A stretch of 64,000 nucleotides of DNA from the NCBI GenBank assembly GCA_031422555.1, contig JANPLZ010000017.1:6413-70412 (forward strand), in the 5' to 3' direction. The position numbers and the translations under genes were made by a program. The notes beneath the pieces are model-generated. The model searched no databases, was not told the origin of the DNA, and worked only from the letters and a program-made list of their open reading frames with translations. Positions 26,026-34,677 of the stretch are shown here, in pieces (the stretch's first letter is position 1; the number at the start of each line of letters is the position of its first letter). The stretch is from JANNAT01 sp031422555 (GTDB lineage: Bacteria; Pseudomonadota; Alphaproteobacteria; Rhodobacterales; Rhodobacteraceae).

Positions 26026-27285
26026 TCAGGACGCCAGACGCTTGCGGATCTCCTCCAGCCCCGGGGCTGTCGACACCGGACCATAAAGCGCCAGCGCCGT
26101 ATCCGCCCCGGCCAGATCACCGGCATAGCGGCGCACGTCAGCGACGCTGACGGCATCTATCCGGGCGATGGCCTCATCGACATCGGGCACGCGGCCATAA
26201 ATGGCCAGCAGGCGGGCAATGCGTTCGGCGCGGCTGGACGGGCTTTCCAGCCCCATCAACATGCCCGCCTTGATCTGCACGCGGGCACGGGCAACTTCGG
26301 CATCCGACATATCGTCAGCCGCGCGTTTCAACTCATCCATGGTGATCTGGGTCAACTCGCCGATTTCTTCGGCCGAGGTGCCTGCATAAAGCGTGATCTG
26401 GCCGGTGTCTTCATAGGCCCCCGATTGGGCAAAGATCGAATAGCACAGGCCGCGTTCTTCGCGCACTTTCTGAAACAGCCGCGACGACATGCCGCCGCCC
26501 ATCGTCATCGCATAAACCTGCGCGGTATAGACATCGGGGTGGCGATAGCCGGGCGCATCAAAGGCCATGGCAAAATGCACCTGTTCCAGATCCTTCACTT
26601 CGCGCCGTTCAGCCCCCTTGAAGGCCGCGGGTTGAAAGCTGGTGGCGGGTTTGGGTTTCATCGCGCCGAAAATTTCGGTCGCCTGCGCCACGATCTCGTC
26701 ATGGTTCACGCCACCGGCGGCGGCCAGAATCATCTGACCGGGGCCGTAATGCTGGGCCACAAACGCCTTCAGATCGGCGCGGCTAAAGGCGCTGACCCGT
26801 TCGGTTGGCCCCAGAATGGTGCGGCCAAACGCCTGATCGGGATAGCTGACCTCTTGCAGCCAATCAAAGATGATGTCGTCGGGGGTGTCCAGCGCCTGAC
26901 CGATCTCTTGCAAGATCACATGGCGTTCGACCTCGATTTCCTTTTTGTCGAACGCCGGATTCAACACGATATCGCCGATCACATCCAGCGCCAGACCTAC
27001 ATCTTTTTCCAGAACGCGGGCGTAGTAGGCCGTCATCTCGCGGCTGGTATAGGCGTTGATATAGCCGCCGACATCTTCGATTTCTTCGGCAATTTGCAAG
27101 CTGCTGCGCCGTTTGGTGCCTTTGAACGCCATATGTTCCAGAAAATGCGCGATGCCGTTCTGGTTTGGCGCTTCGTGCCGCCCGCCCGCCATGACCCACA
27201 CACCGGCCGATGCCGATTTCAGGCCCGGCATATGTTCGGTTACGATGCGAAAGCCGTTCGGCAGGGTGGTCAATCGAAGCGTCAA
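26026..27285 (-). CDS. M16 (pitrilysin) family zinc peptidase
   Basis: A 419-residue protease of the mitochondrial-processing-peptidase-like M16B group. The inverted zinc motif HFLEH appears in GIAHFLEHMAFKGT near residue 50, with the second metal glutamate region IEVERHVILQEI. GGYINAYTSREMTAYY and the C-terminal RGLCYSIFAQSGAYEDTG are typical. The start is a TTG at 27285 that overlaps the stop of thrC (TTGA), pointing to translational coupling. The thrC-M16-acetyltransferase order is often seen in Rhodobacterales as far as I recall. Likely cytoplasmic oligopeptide degradation. Confidence 0.93.
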   Translation of the reverse strand: MTLRLTTLPNGFRIVTEHMPGLKSASAGVWVMAGGRHEAPNQNGIAHFLEHMAFKGTKRRSSLQIAEEIEDVGGYINAYTSREMTAYYARVLEKDVGLALDVIGDIVLNPAFDKKEIEVERHVILQEIGQALDTPDDIIFDWLQEVSYPDQAFGRTILGPTERVSAFSRADLKAFVAQHYGPGQMILAAAGGVNHDEIVAQATEIFGAMKPKPATSFQPAAFKGAERREVKDLEQVHFAMAFDAPGYRHPDVYTAQVYAMTMGGGMSSRLFQKVREERGLCYSIFAQSGAYEDTGQITLYAGTSAEEIGELTQITMDELKRAADDMSDAEVARARVQIKAGMLMGLESPSSRAERIARLLAIYGRVPDVDEAIARIDAVSVADVRRYAGDLAGADTALALYGPVSTAPGLEEIRKRLAS

Positions 27286-28667
27286 CGCGCGATCCTTTCC
27301 CGGATAAATTGTTGCAAGGACCCTAGATCATTCGGCACCCGTGTCACGCGCTCATCGCGGTCAAAAAGGTCTGCCATGCGGGTGGGCAGCGCGGGCCGTG
27401 TGCCCATGGCCGCCTGCACGGCACCCGGAAACTTGGCAGGATGTGCGGTGGCAAGGGTGATCATCGGGGTGGGGCCAAGGTGGTGTTCGGCCACATGCAC
27501 GCCCACCGCCGAATGCGGGCACAGGATTTCCCCGGTTTGGGCATAGATGCGCGCGATGGTGTCGCGGGTATCTTGCTCGGAACAACGGCCCGACACAAAG
27601 GTGGCACGCAAACTTTGCAAAGCCCCTTGGCCAATGTGAAAGCCGCCCGCCTTCAACTCTGCCATCAGCGCCGTCACCGCCGCCCCGTCGCGGCCATAGG
27701 CGTCAAACAGCGCGCGTTCAAAGTTGGAGCTGACCTGAATATCCATCGACGGGCTGATCGAGGGTTTCACCCCATCGGTCACATAATCGCCGGTGGCGAT
27801 GGCGCGGTGCAGGATGTCATTGTGGTTGGTGGCAATCACCAGCTGCTCGATCGGCAGGCCCATTCTGCGCGCGATGTAGCCCGCGAAAATATCGCCGAAA
27901 TTGCCTGTGGGCACGGTAAAAGACACCGCACGATGCGGCGCCCCCAAAGACACGGCGGCGCTGAAGTAATAGACCACCTGCGCCAGAACCCGCGCCCAGT
28001 TGATGCTGTTCACCCCCGCCAGCCGCACGCCATCGCGGAAGGCAAAATCGTTGAACATGTCTTTGACGCGGGCCTGGGCATCGTCAAAATCGCCATCCAT
28101 CGCCAGCGCATGAACATTGGTCTCAACGGGTGTGGTCATCTGGCGGCGCTGCACGTCGCTGATGCGGCCATGCGGATACAGAATGAACAGATCAACAGAT
28201 GCAAGGCCACGAAACGCCTCCATCGCGGCCGATCCGGTATCACCCGAGGTGGCCCCCACGATGGTGACACGCCCACCGGTTTTGGCCAGTGACGCCTGCA
28301 TCATCTGGCCGATCAGTTGCATAGCGAAATCTTTGAACGCCAAGGTGGGGCCGTGAAACAGTTCCAGCAGGAAATGATTGGGGGCCAGTTGCACCAATGG
28401 CGCACGGGCGGTATGGCCAAAGCCCGCATAGGCCGCCGCAATCAATCCGCGAAATTCATCGTCGCCAAACGTATCCCCAAGGTAGGGGCGCATGACGCGG
28501 TAAGCGATCTCTTCATAGCTTTGCCCCGCCATCGCGGCGATATCGGCGTGACCAAAGGCGGGCACCGATTCTGGCACATAAAGCCCGCCGTCGCGCGCAA
28601 GGCCGGTCATCATCGCCTGCCCGAATGTCAGCACCGGGGCCTGCCCCCGCGTCGATATATACCGCAT
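27282..28667 (-). CDS. thrC: threonine synthase
   Basis: ThrC converts O-phosphohomoserine to threonine with PLP. The 461-residue protein has MRYISTRGQAPVLTFGQAM at the start, the PLP lysine in GPTLAFKDFAMQ, the phosphate-binding VGATSGDTGSAA, and VPTGNFGDIFAGYIA. The length is that of the longer ThrC class found in proteobacteria and yeast. It lies nine bases after the SURF1 gene, and its stop overlaps the next start. Confidence 0.96.
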   Translation of the reverse strand: MRYISTRGQAPVLTFGQAMMTGLARDGGLYVPESVPAFGHADIAAMAGQSYEEIAYRVMRPYLGDTFGDDEFRGLIAAAYAGFGHTARAPLVQLAPNHFLLELFHGPTLAFKDFAMQLIGQMMQASLAKTGGRVTIVGATSGDTGSAAMEAFRGLASVDLFILYPHGRISDVQRRQMTTPVETNVHALAMDGDFDDAQARVKDMFNDFAFRDGVRLAGVNSINWARVLAQVVYYFSAAVSLGAPHRAVSFTVPTGNFGDIFAGYIARRMGLPIEQLVIATNHNDILHRAIATGDYVTDGVKPSISPSMDIQVSSNFERALFDAYGRDGAAVTALMAELKAGGFHIGQGALQSLRATFVSGRCSEQDTRDTIARIYAQTGEILCPHSAVGVHVAEHHLGPTPMITLATAHPAKFPGAVQAAMGTRPALPTRMADLFDRDERVTRVPNDLGSLQQFIRERIAR

Positions 28668-28676
28668 TTTGCGCCC

Positions 28677-29348
28677 TTAGATTTCGTTTCGCCTGATACG
28701 CCAGACCAGCGCCACTGTCATCACCGCCCAGACAATGGCCAGCGAAAACCACGTGATGGCATAGCCCCAATGATCATTGGGTATAGAGCCCGTATCAATC
28801 GGCATCGCCTCGATCCCGTCACCGGTTGGGCTGCGCGCGACAATCATCACCGCTTCGGTGTTCAGTTTGGCCGCCATTGCCACGGCATCGCGGCCAAACC
28901 ACAGGCCCGTTTTCGCATCGGGCGGCGGCGTGTATTGATTGCTGTCACGCGGCCACATCAGGTTGCCCAGAATTTTCACATCGGTGACGGTCAGGGTCTT
29001 GGCTTTGTCGTCGTCCAGCAAAAAGCCGCGATCAATCAGCAAACGGCGGTTGTCGGCGGTTTGCAGCACCGAGATCACCTGCACCCCGGCCCCCACCATC
29101 GGCTTGCCAGACATCACATACAACGTCTCGCCGGTAAAGCGGCCCGCCACGGTGACCGGGCGGTAGCGGTCGGTCTGCGGATCGGGCAGCACCGGCACGA
29201 CAACCGCGGGTTCGCTGATGCCGGCGGTCATCGCCTCTAGCGCCGTGCGTTTTTCATACATGCGCTGCACTTGCCAGATGCCAAGGCTGCACAGCACCAT
29301 GATTCCGGACAGGCCCAGCATCAGCGCGAAAATTACCCCTTTGGTCAT
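28677..29348 (-). CDS. SURF1 family cytochrome oxidase assembly protein
   Basis: SURF1 helps insert haem a into subunit I of aa3-type oxidases. The 223-residue protein has one transmembrane helix at each end (VIFALMLGLSGIMVLCSLGIW; WGYAITWFSLAIVWAVMTVAL, each shown in short form) with a periplasmic domain between, containing VAGRFTGE and LLIDRGFLLDDD. ATG 29348 is chosen; the longer frame to 29483 would include the coxC terminator. It belongs to the oxidase assembly run but lies after a strong terminator. Confidence 0.9.
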   Translation of the reverse strand: MTKGVIFALMLGLSGIMVLCSLGIWQVQRMYEKRTALEAMTAGISEPAVVVPVLPDPQTDRYRPVTVAGRFTGETLYVMSGKPMVGAGVQVISVLQTADNRRLLIDRGFLLDDDKAKTLTVTDVKILGNLMWPRDSNQYTPPPDAKTGLWFGRDAVAMAAKLNTEAVMIVARSPTGDGIEAMPIDTGSIPNDHWGYAITWFSLAIVWAVMTVALVWRIRRNEI

Positions 29349-29363
29349 AGCCCCGCCTGAATG

Positions 29364-29394
29364 CAAAAAACGCGGGCCAAACCTGACCCGCGTC
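29364..29394 (-). terminator. intrinsic terminator after coxC
   Basis: On the minus strand acgcggg...cccgcgt forms a 7-bp stem (with a ten-base loop) followed directly by six T residues (the a run at 29365-29370). It lies between coxC and the SURF1 gene and should reduce read-through into SURF1-thrC-M16. Confidence 0.85.
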
Positions 29395-29413
29395 TTGATA
29401 TTGGTGTCAAAAC

Positions 29414-30217
29414 CTACTGGCCCCAGACATAGACGGCGGCAAACAGAAACAGCCAGACCACATCGACAAAGTGCCAATACCACGCGGCGGCTTCAAAACC
29501 GATATGCCGTTCCACGGTAAAATGGCCTTTGTAGACCCGCGCCAGACACACCGCCAAAAAGATCGTGCCGATCAGCACGTGAAAGCCGTGGAACCCCGTC
29601 GCCATAAAGAACGACGCGCCATAGATGTTGCCCGCAAAGCCAAAGGCGGCATGGCTGTATTCATAGGCCTGAAACCCGGTGAACAGCGCGCCCAGCACGA
29701 TGGCGATGATCAGGCCGGTCTTGATATCCTGCCGGTTGTTGTTGTCATGGACCAAGGCGTGGTGCGCCCACGTGGCGGCGCAACCAGACAGCAGCAAAAT
29801 CAGCGTGTTGATCAGCGGCAAGTGCCATGGGTCAAAGGTGGCAATGCCTTCGGGTGGCCAGACGCCATCGACCAAGGGCGACATCGGCCCCATCGGATAC
29901 AGCGCATGTTTGAAGAACGTCCAGAACCATGCCGAAAAGAACATCACTTCGGACATGATGAACATGATGAAGCCATAGCGCAGACCAATGCGCACCACCG
30001 GCGTGTGGTCGCCGGTCTCGCCCTCATGCACCACTTCGGACCACCACGCGAACATGGTATACAAGACACCGGCAAAGCCGATCAGCCCCAGATAGGGGCC
30101 AGATCCGTGCATCCACAGCACCGCGCCATACAGCATGATAAACGCCGACAGCGCGCCGAAAAACGGCCAGATTGACGGCGGCAGAATGTGATAGTCGTGG
30201 TTCTTGGCGTGGGCCAT
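29414..30217 (-). CDS. coxC: cytochrome c oxidase subunit III
   Basis: CoxC/CtaE is a core membrane subunit of aa3-type cytochrome c oxidase. The 267-residue protein has the expected seven helices. Its family blocks include HILPPSIWPFFGALSAF, WWSEVVHEGETGDHT, the LRYGFIMFIMSEVMFF helix with the conserved Glu, WPPEGIATFDPW, TGFHGFHVLIGTIFL and the C-terminal WYWHFVDVVWLFLF. The start follows aaagga. Upstream genes are ctaG, a small protein, ctaB and coxB. Confidence 0.96.
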   Translation of the reverse strand: MAHAKNHDYHILPPSIWPFFGALSAFIMLYGAVLWMHGSGPYLGLIGFAGVLYTMFAWWSEVVHEGETGDHTPVVRIGLRYGFIMFIMSEVMFFSAWFWTFFKHALYPMGPMSPLVDGVWPPEGIATFDPWHLPLINTLILLLSGCAATWAHHALVHDNNNRQDIKTGLIIAIVLGALFTGFQAYEYSHAAFGFAGNIYGASFFMATGFHGFHVLIGTIFLAVCLARVYKGHFTVERHIGFEAAAWYWHFVDVVWLFLFAAVYVWGQ

Positions 30218-30244
30218 CGTCGGCGTCCTTTGGATGTGTCGCGG

Positions 30245-30814
30245 TCAGTTTATCGGTTTTGCCCCGGCAGGAGCAAGGGCTGCCTGTTCTTCGGGCAACG
30301 GCGTTTCGTGAAAAGTATAGGAAAGGGTGATTTCACGGATCAATTTTGCCTCGGGATCGTCCATGATCGCGGGATCGACATAGAACGACACCGGCATCAC
30401 CACCCGCTCGCCAGGCTGTAAGACCTGTTCGGTAAAGCAGAAACATTCGACCTTGGTGAAATACCCCCCGGCCTGATCGGGCATCACGTTATAGCTGGCG
30501 GTGCCCGCGACCACCCGGTCGGTCGGGTTATACGCCTCATAAAATGCCAGGCCGTTTTCGCCGATGCGCAGGGTCATCTTGGCAACTTGGGGTTTGAACT
30601 GCCACGGCATGCCTGCCTCAAGTGAGGCGTCAAAGCGGATGATATGGGTTTGATCCAGCACCACATCCGGCAGCGATGTCGCCACCGAAGTTGTGCCGGC
30701 ATAGCCCGTCACCCGACAGAACCAATCGTAAAACGGCACGGCAGCAAAGCTGAGCGACAGCATCGTCACCGCAACACCCAAAAGCCCGAGGGCAGTTTTG
30801 TTTTGCGGGGTCAT
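30245..30814 (-). CDS. ctaG: cytochrome c oxidase assembly protein CtaG (Cox11)
   Basis: CtaG/Cox11 delivers copper to the CuB site of subunit I. The 189-residue protein has one N-terminal transmembrane helix (TALGLLGVAVTMLSLSFAAV) and a periplasmic beta-rich domain with the copper-binding CFCFTEQ motif and conserved VPFYDWFCRVTGYAGT. The ATG overlaps the stop of the preceding small gene (ATGA). The gene order agrees with the alphaproteobacterial ctaB-small-ctaG-coxC arrangement. Confidence 0.95.
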   Translation of the reverse strand: MTPQNKTALGLLGVAVTMLSLSFAAVPFYDWFCRVTGYAGTTSVATSLPDVVLDQTHIIRFDASLEAGMPWQFKPQVAKMTLRIGENGLAFYEAYNPTDRVVAGTASYNVMPDQAGGYFTKVECFCFTEQVLQPGERVVMPVSFYVDPAIMDDPEAKLIREITLSYTFHETPLPEEQAALAPAGAKPIN

Positions 30815-31002
30815 TGGGTGCCCTCGACCGGGGCCATTTCTGGCTGCACCACGTGGTCATAGCCCTGCATCGACGTGCCGCGGGTGACTTTCACCACGGT
30901 CAGCGCAAACACCAGTCCGATAAACGCCAATAACGCCAGACCCACGCCCAGATTGCGCGAAAACCGGCGCCGGTGGATTTCATGTTCGGGTTGAAACGAC
31001 AT
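30811..31002 (-). CDS. small single-helix protein of the oxidase operon (CoxF-like by position)
   Basis: A 63-residue protein: charged N-terminus (PEHEIHRRRFSRN), one membrane helix (LGVGLALLAFIGLVFALTVV) and a short periplasmic tail ending PVEGTQ. A similar short protein occurs between ctaB and ctaG in many alphaproteobacteria and is sometimes called CoxF; its function is not established. It starts directly after the ctaB stop and overlaps ctaG by four bases, so it is surely part of the operon. Confidence 0.85.
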   Translation of the reverse strand: MSFQPEHEIHRRRFSRNLGVGLALLAFIGLVFALTVVKVTRGTSMQGYDHVVQPEMAPVEGTQ

Positions 31003-31935
31003 CTACCAGCCCCCCAGACCATAAGGGCGCAGGGCCGCTTCGGCCAACAACGCCCCAAACAACAAGAAAAGATATAGCAGCGAAAACCGGAACACTGCCT
31101 TTTCGACTTTGTATTTATCAGCCTCGGCCACAATCTCATCGCGCCGCCAGATGCGGTATGCCCCGCGCAGGAATTCCGCACTTAGCACCGTGGCCACCGC
31201 CAGATACACCGGCCCACCCACGCTGGTGAACGCCGTGCCAATCGCGAACGGCGTCAGCATAACCGTGTAAGCCATGATATGCGCCCGCGTCGATTTGCGG
31301 CCATGCGTGACCGTCAGCATCGGCACCCCGGCGTTGGAATAATCCTCCTTCATGAACAGCGCCAGCGCCCAGAAATGCGGCGGCGTCCAGACAAAGATCA
31401 GCATGAACATCAACACCGCCTCAAGCGATACCGATCCTGTGGCGCAAACCCAGCCGATCATTGGCGGGAACGCCCCGGCAGCGCCGCCGATCACGATGTT
31501 CTGCGGGGTCAGCCGCTTTAGCCACATCGAATAGACCACCGCGTAAAAGAAGATCGTGAACGCCAGCAGTCCAGCCGCCACCGCATTGGCCGTCAACCAC
31601 AGCATCACAACCGACAAGCCCGACAAAGCCAGCCCCACCGCCAGCGCTTCACCGGGTTGCACCATGCCCGATGGCACCGGGCGGCTTTGGGTGCGCCGCA
31701 TCACCGCGTCTATATCGGCGTCCCACCACATGTTCAGTGCGCCCGACGCGCCCGCACCCAATGCGATAAACAAGATCGCGGCAAACGCCTCAATGGGATG
31801 CAAATTGTTCGGGGCGACCAGCAGGCCGACAAGGGCAGTGAACACCACCAGCGACATCACGCGCGGCTTTAACAGCTGCACAAAATCGCCAAACCCCGCC
31901 TCGCGCGGCACATCGACAGACCGGATATCGGTCAT
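31003..31935 (-). CDS. ctaB: protoheme IX farnesyltransferase
   Basis: CtaB/Cox10 attaches farnesyl to haem b, making haem o, the precursor of haem a. The 310-residue UbiA-family membrane protein has KPRVMSLVVFTALVGLL, the prenyl-diphosphate site NMWWDADIDAVMRRTQSRP and the second aspartate-bearing loop near FMKEDYSNAGVPML. ATG 31935 (MTDIRSVDVP) is preferred over a longer frame to 32079. It follows coxB by about 106 bases that contain a gggcccc/ggggccc hairpin. Confidence 0.95.
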   Translation of the reverse strand: MTDIRSVDVPREAGFGDFVQLLKPRVMSLVVFTALVGLLVAPNNLHPIEAFAAILFIALGAGASGALNMWWDADIDAVMRRTQSRPVPSGMVQPGEALAVGLALSGLSVVMLWLTANAVAAGLLAFTIFFYAVVYSMWLKRLTPQNIVIGGAAGAFPPMIGWVCATGSVSLEAVLMFMLIFVWTPPHFWALALFMKEDYSNAGVPMLTVTHGRKSTRAHIMAYTVMLTPFAIGTAFTSVGGPVYLAVATVLSAEFLRGAYRIWRRDEIVAEADKYKVEKAVFRFSLLYLFLLFGALLAEAALRPYGLGGW

Positions 31936-31962
31936 GGCTATCCTGCTTTCCCAGATAAGCGA

Positions 31963-31981
31963 GGGCCCCCGCACGGGGCCC
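31963..31981 (-). other. hairpin between coxB and ctaB
   Basis: The arms gggcccc and ggggccc form a 7-bp stem with a five-base loop in the coxB-ctaB spacer, without a T run on the minus strand. It may stabilise the coxB transcript end or modulate read-through into ctaB. Confidence 0.4.
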
Positions 31982-32041
31982 ATTGCATCTTTTTCAGATC
32001 CCGGCCGCAGATAACGACCCCAGATCGCGACCAATCGCAGA

Positions 32042-32872
32042 TCAGTTCGCCGCCAGCTGCATGTTGCCAGCCTTGGCACCCTCTAGCCATTTGTCGTAAA
32101 CCTCTTGCGAAACGACCTTCACGGTGATCGGCATATAGGCGTGGTTGATGCCGCAAATGTTGGTGCATTGGCCAAAGTAGATGCCTTCGCGTTCGGCCTT
32201 GAACCACAGCCGGCCAAGACGTCCGGGCACGCCCGACTGCATCACACCAAAGGCGGGCATCGCCCAAGCGTGGATCACGTCGGTGGCAGTCACTTGCATC
32301 ACAATGGTCTTGCCGATCGGAATAACAATCGCCGTATCCGTGGCCAGAAGGTAATCGCTTTCCTTATAGCCATTTTCCGCCAGCTTGGTCTTTTCCAGCA
32401 TAAAGCTGTCAAAGCTGACGCCATCATCGACGTATTCATAGTTCCAATACCACTGGTTACCGGTCGCTTTGATGGTGATGTCGGCCACTGGAATCTCTTG
32501 CTGTTTGAACAGCGCGGGCAGTGAAAACGAACCGATTGCCACCAAAATCAGGATCGGGATGATCGTCCAGCCGATTTCAAGCGCGGTGTTATGGGTAAAG
32601 GTTGCGGGCGTCGGGTTGGCTTTGCGGTTAAACCGCACTGCGATGATCAGAATAAGCGCGGTCACAAACACCACGATCACGGTCATGATCACCAGAACCC
32701 AGTAATCCAGCCATTGCAGATCGCGCGCCAGTTCGGTGGCCGCAAATTGATGGTCAATGCCCGCAGGCACCGGCACGCCCACGGTTTCCAATGCCTGCGC
32801 GCCCAGCGCCCCCGGCAGCAAAAACCCCAGTCCTGCCGCGGCCAAACCATTCATCATCGACATCAGACGCAT
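32042..32872 (-). CDS. coxB: cytochrome c oxidase subunit II
   Basis: CoxB/CtaC carries the CuA centre that accepts electrons from cytochrome c. The 276-residue protein has a signal sequence (GLGFLLPGALGAQA), two transmembrane helices (about 56-80 and 98-120), the aromatic QWYWNYEY at 140-147 and the CuA ligands His201, Cys236, Cys240, His244 and Met247. The CuA loop reads CTNICGINHAYM, with Asn238 where most homologues have Glu (CSE). Subunit I is not encoded nearby, as usual in this group. Confidence 0.96.
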   Translation of the reverse strand: MRLMSMMNGLAAAGLGFLLPGALGAQALETVGVPVPAGIDHQFAATELARDLQWLDYWVLVIMTVIVVFVTALILIIAVRFNRKANPTPATFTHNTALEIGWTIIPILILVAIGSFSLPALFKQQEIPVADITIKATGNQWYWNYEYVDDGVSFDSFMLEKTKLAENGYKESDYLLATDTAIVIPIGKTIVMQVTATDVIHAWAMPAFGVMQSGVPGRLGRLWFKAEREGIYFGQCTNICGINHAYMPITVKVVSQEVYDKWLEGAKAGNMQLAAN

Positions 32873-33240
32873 GTTTCATTCCCGTATCATTGGGCAGCAG
32901 GTCTGCCGCCATACGATTGTCACCAGTTGGCAGGCGACCGACCGTTGTTTCTGATCGCCCTGAAACCATATTCGCGGCTGCCAGACAAGAGAAACCGTTG
33001 CGGCAAATGACCGCTTGCCGCATCAAACCGCAGCCAATCCGCGCGATTTTCTTCGCGGGCCTTGGGGAAGCGCCGGTATCAAGTCGGTTTGCGATGATCG
33101 ATCCGGGGTGCAAACTTGCAATAATCGCAGCGCCGAACCGCCCCGCCTTGCGATAGCGCGCGCTGCGCCCTAGGTTCCTGAGTGAGCCGATTGTAGCGCG
33201 CTTGAGCCGCTGCCGATCACAGCCCCCGAAAGGCCCGTTT
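32873..33240. other. gene-free region between divergent coxB and tldD
   Basis: This 368-base stretch separates two divergent start codons and must hold both promoters. Apart from one candidate plus-strand promoter near 33150 I recognise no gene, repeat or terminator here. All small frames look like chance. Confidence 0.6.
33148..33176 (+). promoter_or_regulatory. candidate housekeeping promoter for tldD
   Basis: ttgcga and taggtt are separated by exactly 17 bases, a partial match to the -35/-10 consensus, about 65 bases upstream of the tldD ATG. It is a weak match by eye only. Confidence 0.3.
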
Positions 33241-34677
33241 ATGACCGCACCCGCCCCAACCGACGCACCTTTCCGCCCGTTTGAAACCTACCTTGATGAA
33301 GCGTCCGCGCTGGCCACATTGCGCACAGCCACGGCGGGCGCCGATGATGGCGAATTGTTTCTTGAACGTCGGCGGTCCGAAGCGATTGTGTTGGATGACG
33401 GGCGCATCAAGAACGCCAGTTACGATGCCTCGGAAGGGTTCGGTCTGCGGGCGGTGCGCGGCGAAGTGGCGGGCTATGCCCATTCCACCGAAATCTCGCA
33501 GTCGGCATTGATCCGCGCCAGCCAAACCGCAAGACTGGCCGTAGGCGCAGGCGGCGGCACGATGGCAACCGCGCCGGGCCGCACCAATATCAAACTTTAC
33601 GGTGACGCCGATCCGATGGCCGATGCCACATTCGCGGTAAAGATCGACTTGCTCAAGGAAATCGACGCCTACGCCCGCGCCCTTGATCCGCGTGTGGTGC
33701 AGGTGTCGGCAACCATCGCCGCCGGGCTGCAGGAAATAGAGATTCTGCGCCCCGAAGGTCTGCGCTTTGCCGATATCCGCCCGATGGCGCGGATGAATGT
33801 GTCCGTGATTGTCGAGGCGCATGGCAAGCGCGAACAAGGCGGCACCGGCGGCGGCGGGCGCTATGGTCTGGCGCGGTTGATGCAGCCGACCAACTGGCAG
33901 CCGCTGCTGCGTGAGGCGCTGCGCATTGCGTTGGTCAACCTTGACGCTGTGCCCGCCCCTGCGGGCATGATGGATGTGGTGCTGGGGCCGGGCTGGCCCG
34001 GGATTTTGCTGCACGAAGCGATTGGGCACGGGCTGGAAGGCGACTTTAACCGCAAGAAAACTTCGGCTTTTGCCGGGCTGATGGGCCAGATGATTGCAGC
34101 CCCCGGCGTGACCGTGCTGGATGATGGCACCATGCCAGACCGGCGCGGCAGCCTGACGGTTGACGACGAAGGCACACCGTCGCAGCGCAATGTGTTGATC
34201 GAAGACGGACGCCTTGTCGGCTATATGCAAGACCGCCAGAATGCGCGGCTGATGGGCGTGGCCCCTACGGGCAACGGGCGGCGCGAAAGTTTTGCCCATA
34301 TCCCGATGCCGCGGATGACCAACACTTATATGCTGGCGGGTCCAGATGATCCGGCGGGCATTGTGGCGTCGCTGCGCGATGGTATCTATGCAGTGGGCTT
34401 TGGCGGTGGGCAGGTTGATATCACCAACGGCAAATTCGTGTTTTCCTGTACCGAAGCCTACCGTGTGCGCAATGGCGTTGTCGGAGAGGCGGTCAAAGGG
34501 GCCACGCTGATTGGCGACGGCGCCACGGCCTTGCGCCAAATTCGTGCCATCGGCAATGATCTGGCACTTGATCCGGGCATTGGCAATTGCGGCAAGGCCG
34601 GGCAATGGGTGCCGGTGGGGGTGGGCCAGCCCACCTTGCTGATCGGCGGGCTGACCATTGGCGGATCGGCGACGTGA
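33241..34677 (+). CDS. tldD: TldD metallopeptidase
   Basis: TldD with TldE forms a heterodimeric zinc protease that matures or degrades modified peptides (microcin B17 in E. coli) and antitoxins. The 478-residue protein has HEAIGHGLEGDF with zinc ligands His258 and His263 and catalytic Glu259, the downstream DDEGTPSQRNVLIEDG, and a glycine-rich C-terminal strand TEAYRVRNG. ATG 33241 follows gaaagg; an earlier in-frame start at 33202 is unsupported. The tldE partner is not in the window. The stop overlaps the start of the next gene (GTGA). Confidence 0.95.
   Translation: MTAPAPTDAPFRPFETYLDEASALATLRTATAGADDGELFLERRRSEAIVLDDGRIKNASYDASEGFGLRAVRGEVAGYAHSTEISQSALIRASQTARLAVGAGGGTMATAPGRTNIKLYGDADPMADATFAVKIDLLKEIDAYARALDPRVVQVSATIAAGLQEIEILRPEGLRFADIRPMARMNVSVIVEAHGKREQGGTGGGGRYGLARLMQPTNWQPLLREALRIALVNLDAVPAPAGMMDVVLGPGWPGILLHEAIGHGLEGDFNRKKTSAFAGLMGQMIAAPGVTVLDDGTMPDRRGSLTVDDEGTPSQRNVLIEDGRLVGYMQDRQNARLMGVAPTGNGRRESFAHIPMPRMTNTYMLAGPDDPAGIVASLRDGIYAVGFGGGQVDITNGKFVFSCTEAYRVRNGVVGEAVKGATLIGDGATALRQIRAIGNDLALDPGIGNCGKAGQWVPVGVGQPTLLIGGLTIGGSAT

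Noticed and set aside
25957..27546. 529-codon plus-strand open frame
   Set aside because: It is antisense to the M16 peptidase and the end of thrC, rich in His/Arg/Gln as expected for the complement of GC-rich coding DNA, and shows no domain.
33217..34605. 462-codon minus-strand open frame
   Set aside because: Exactly antisense to tldD, with the typical His/Arg/Gly-rich shadow composition.
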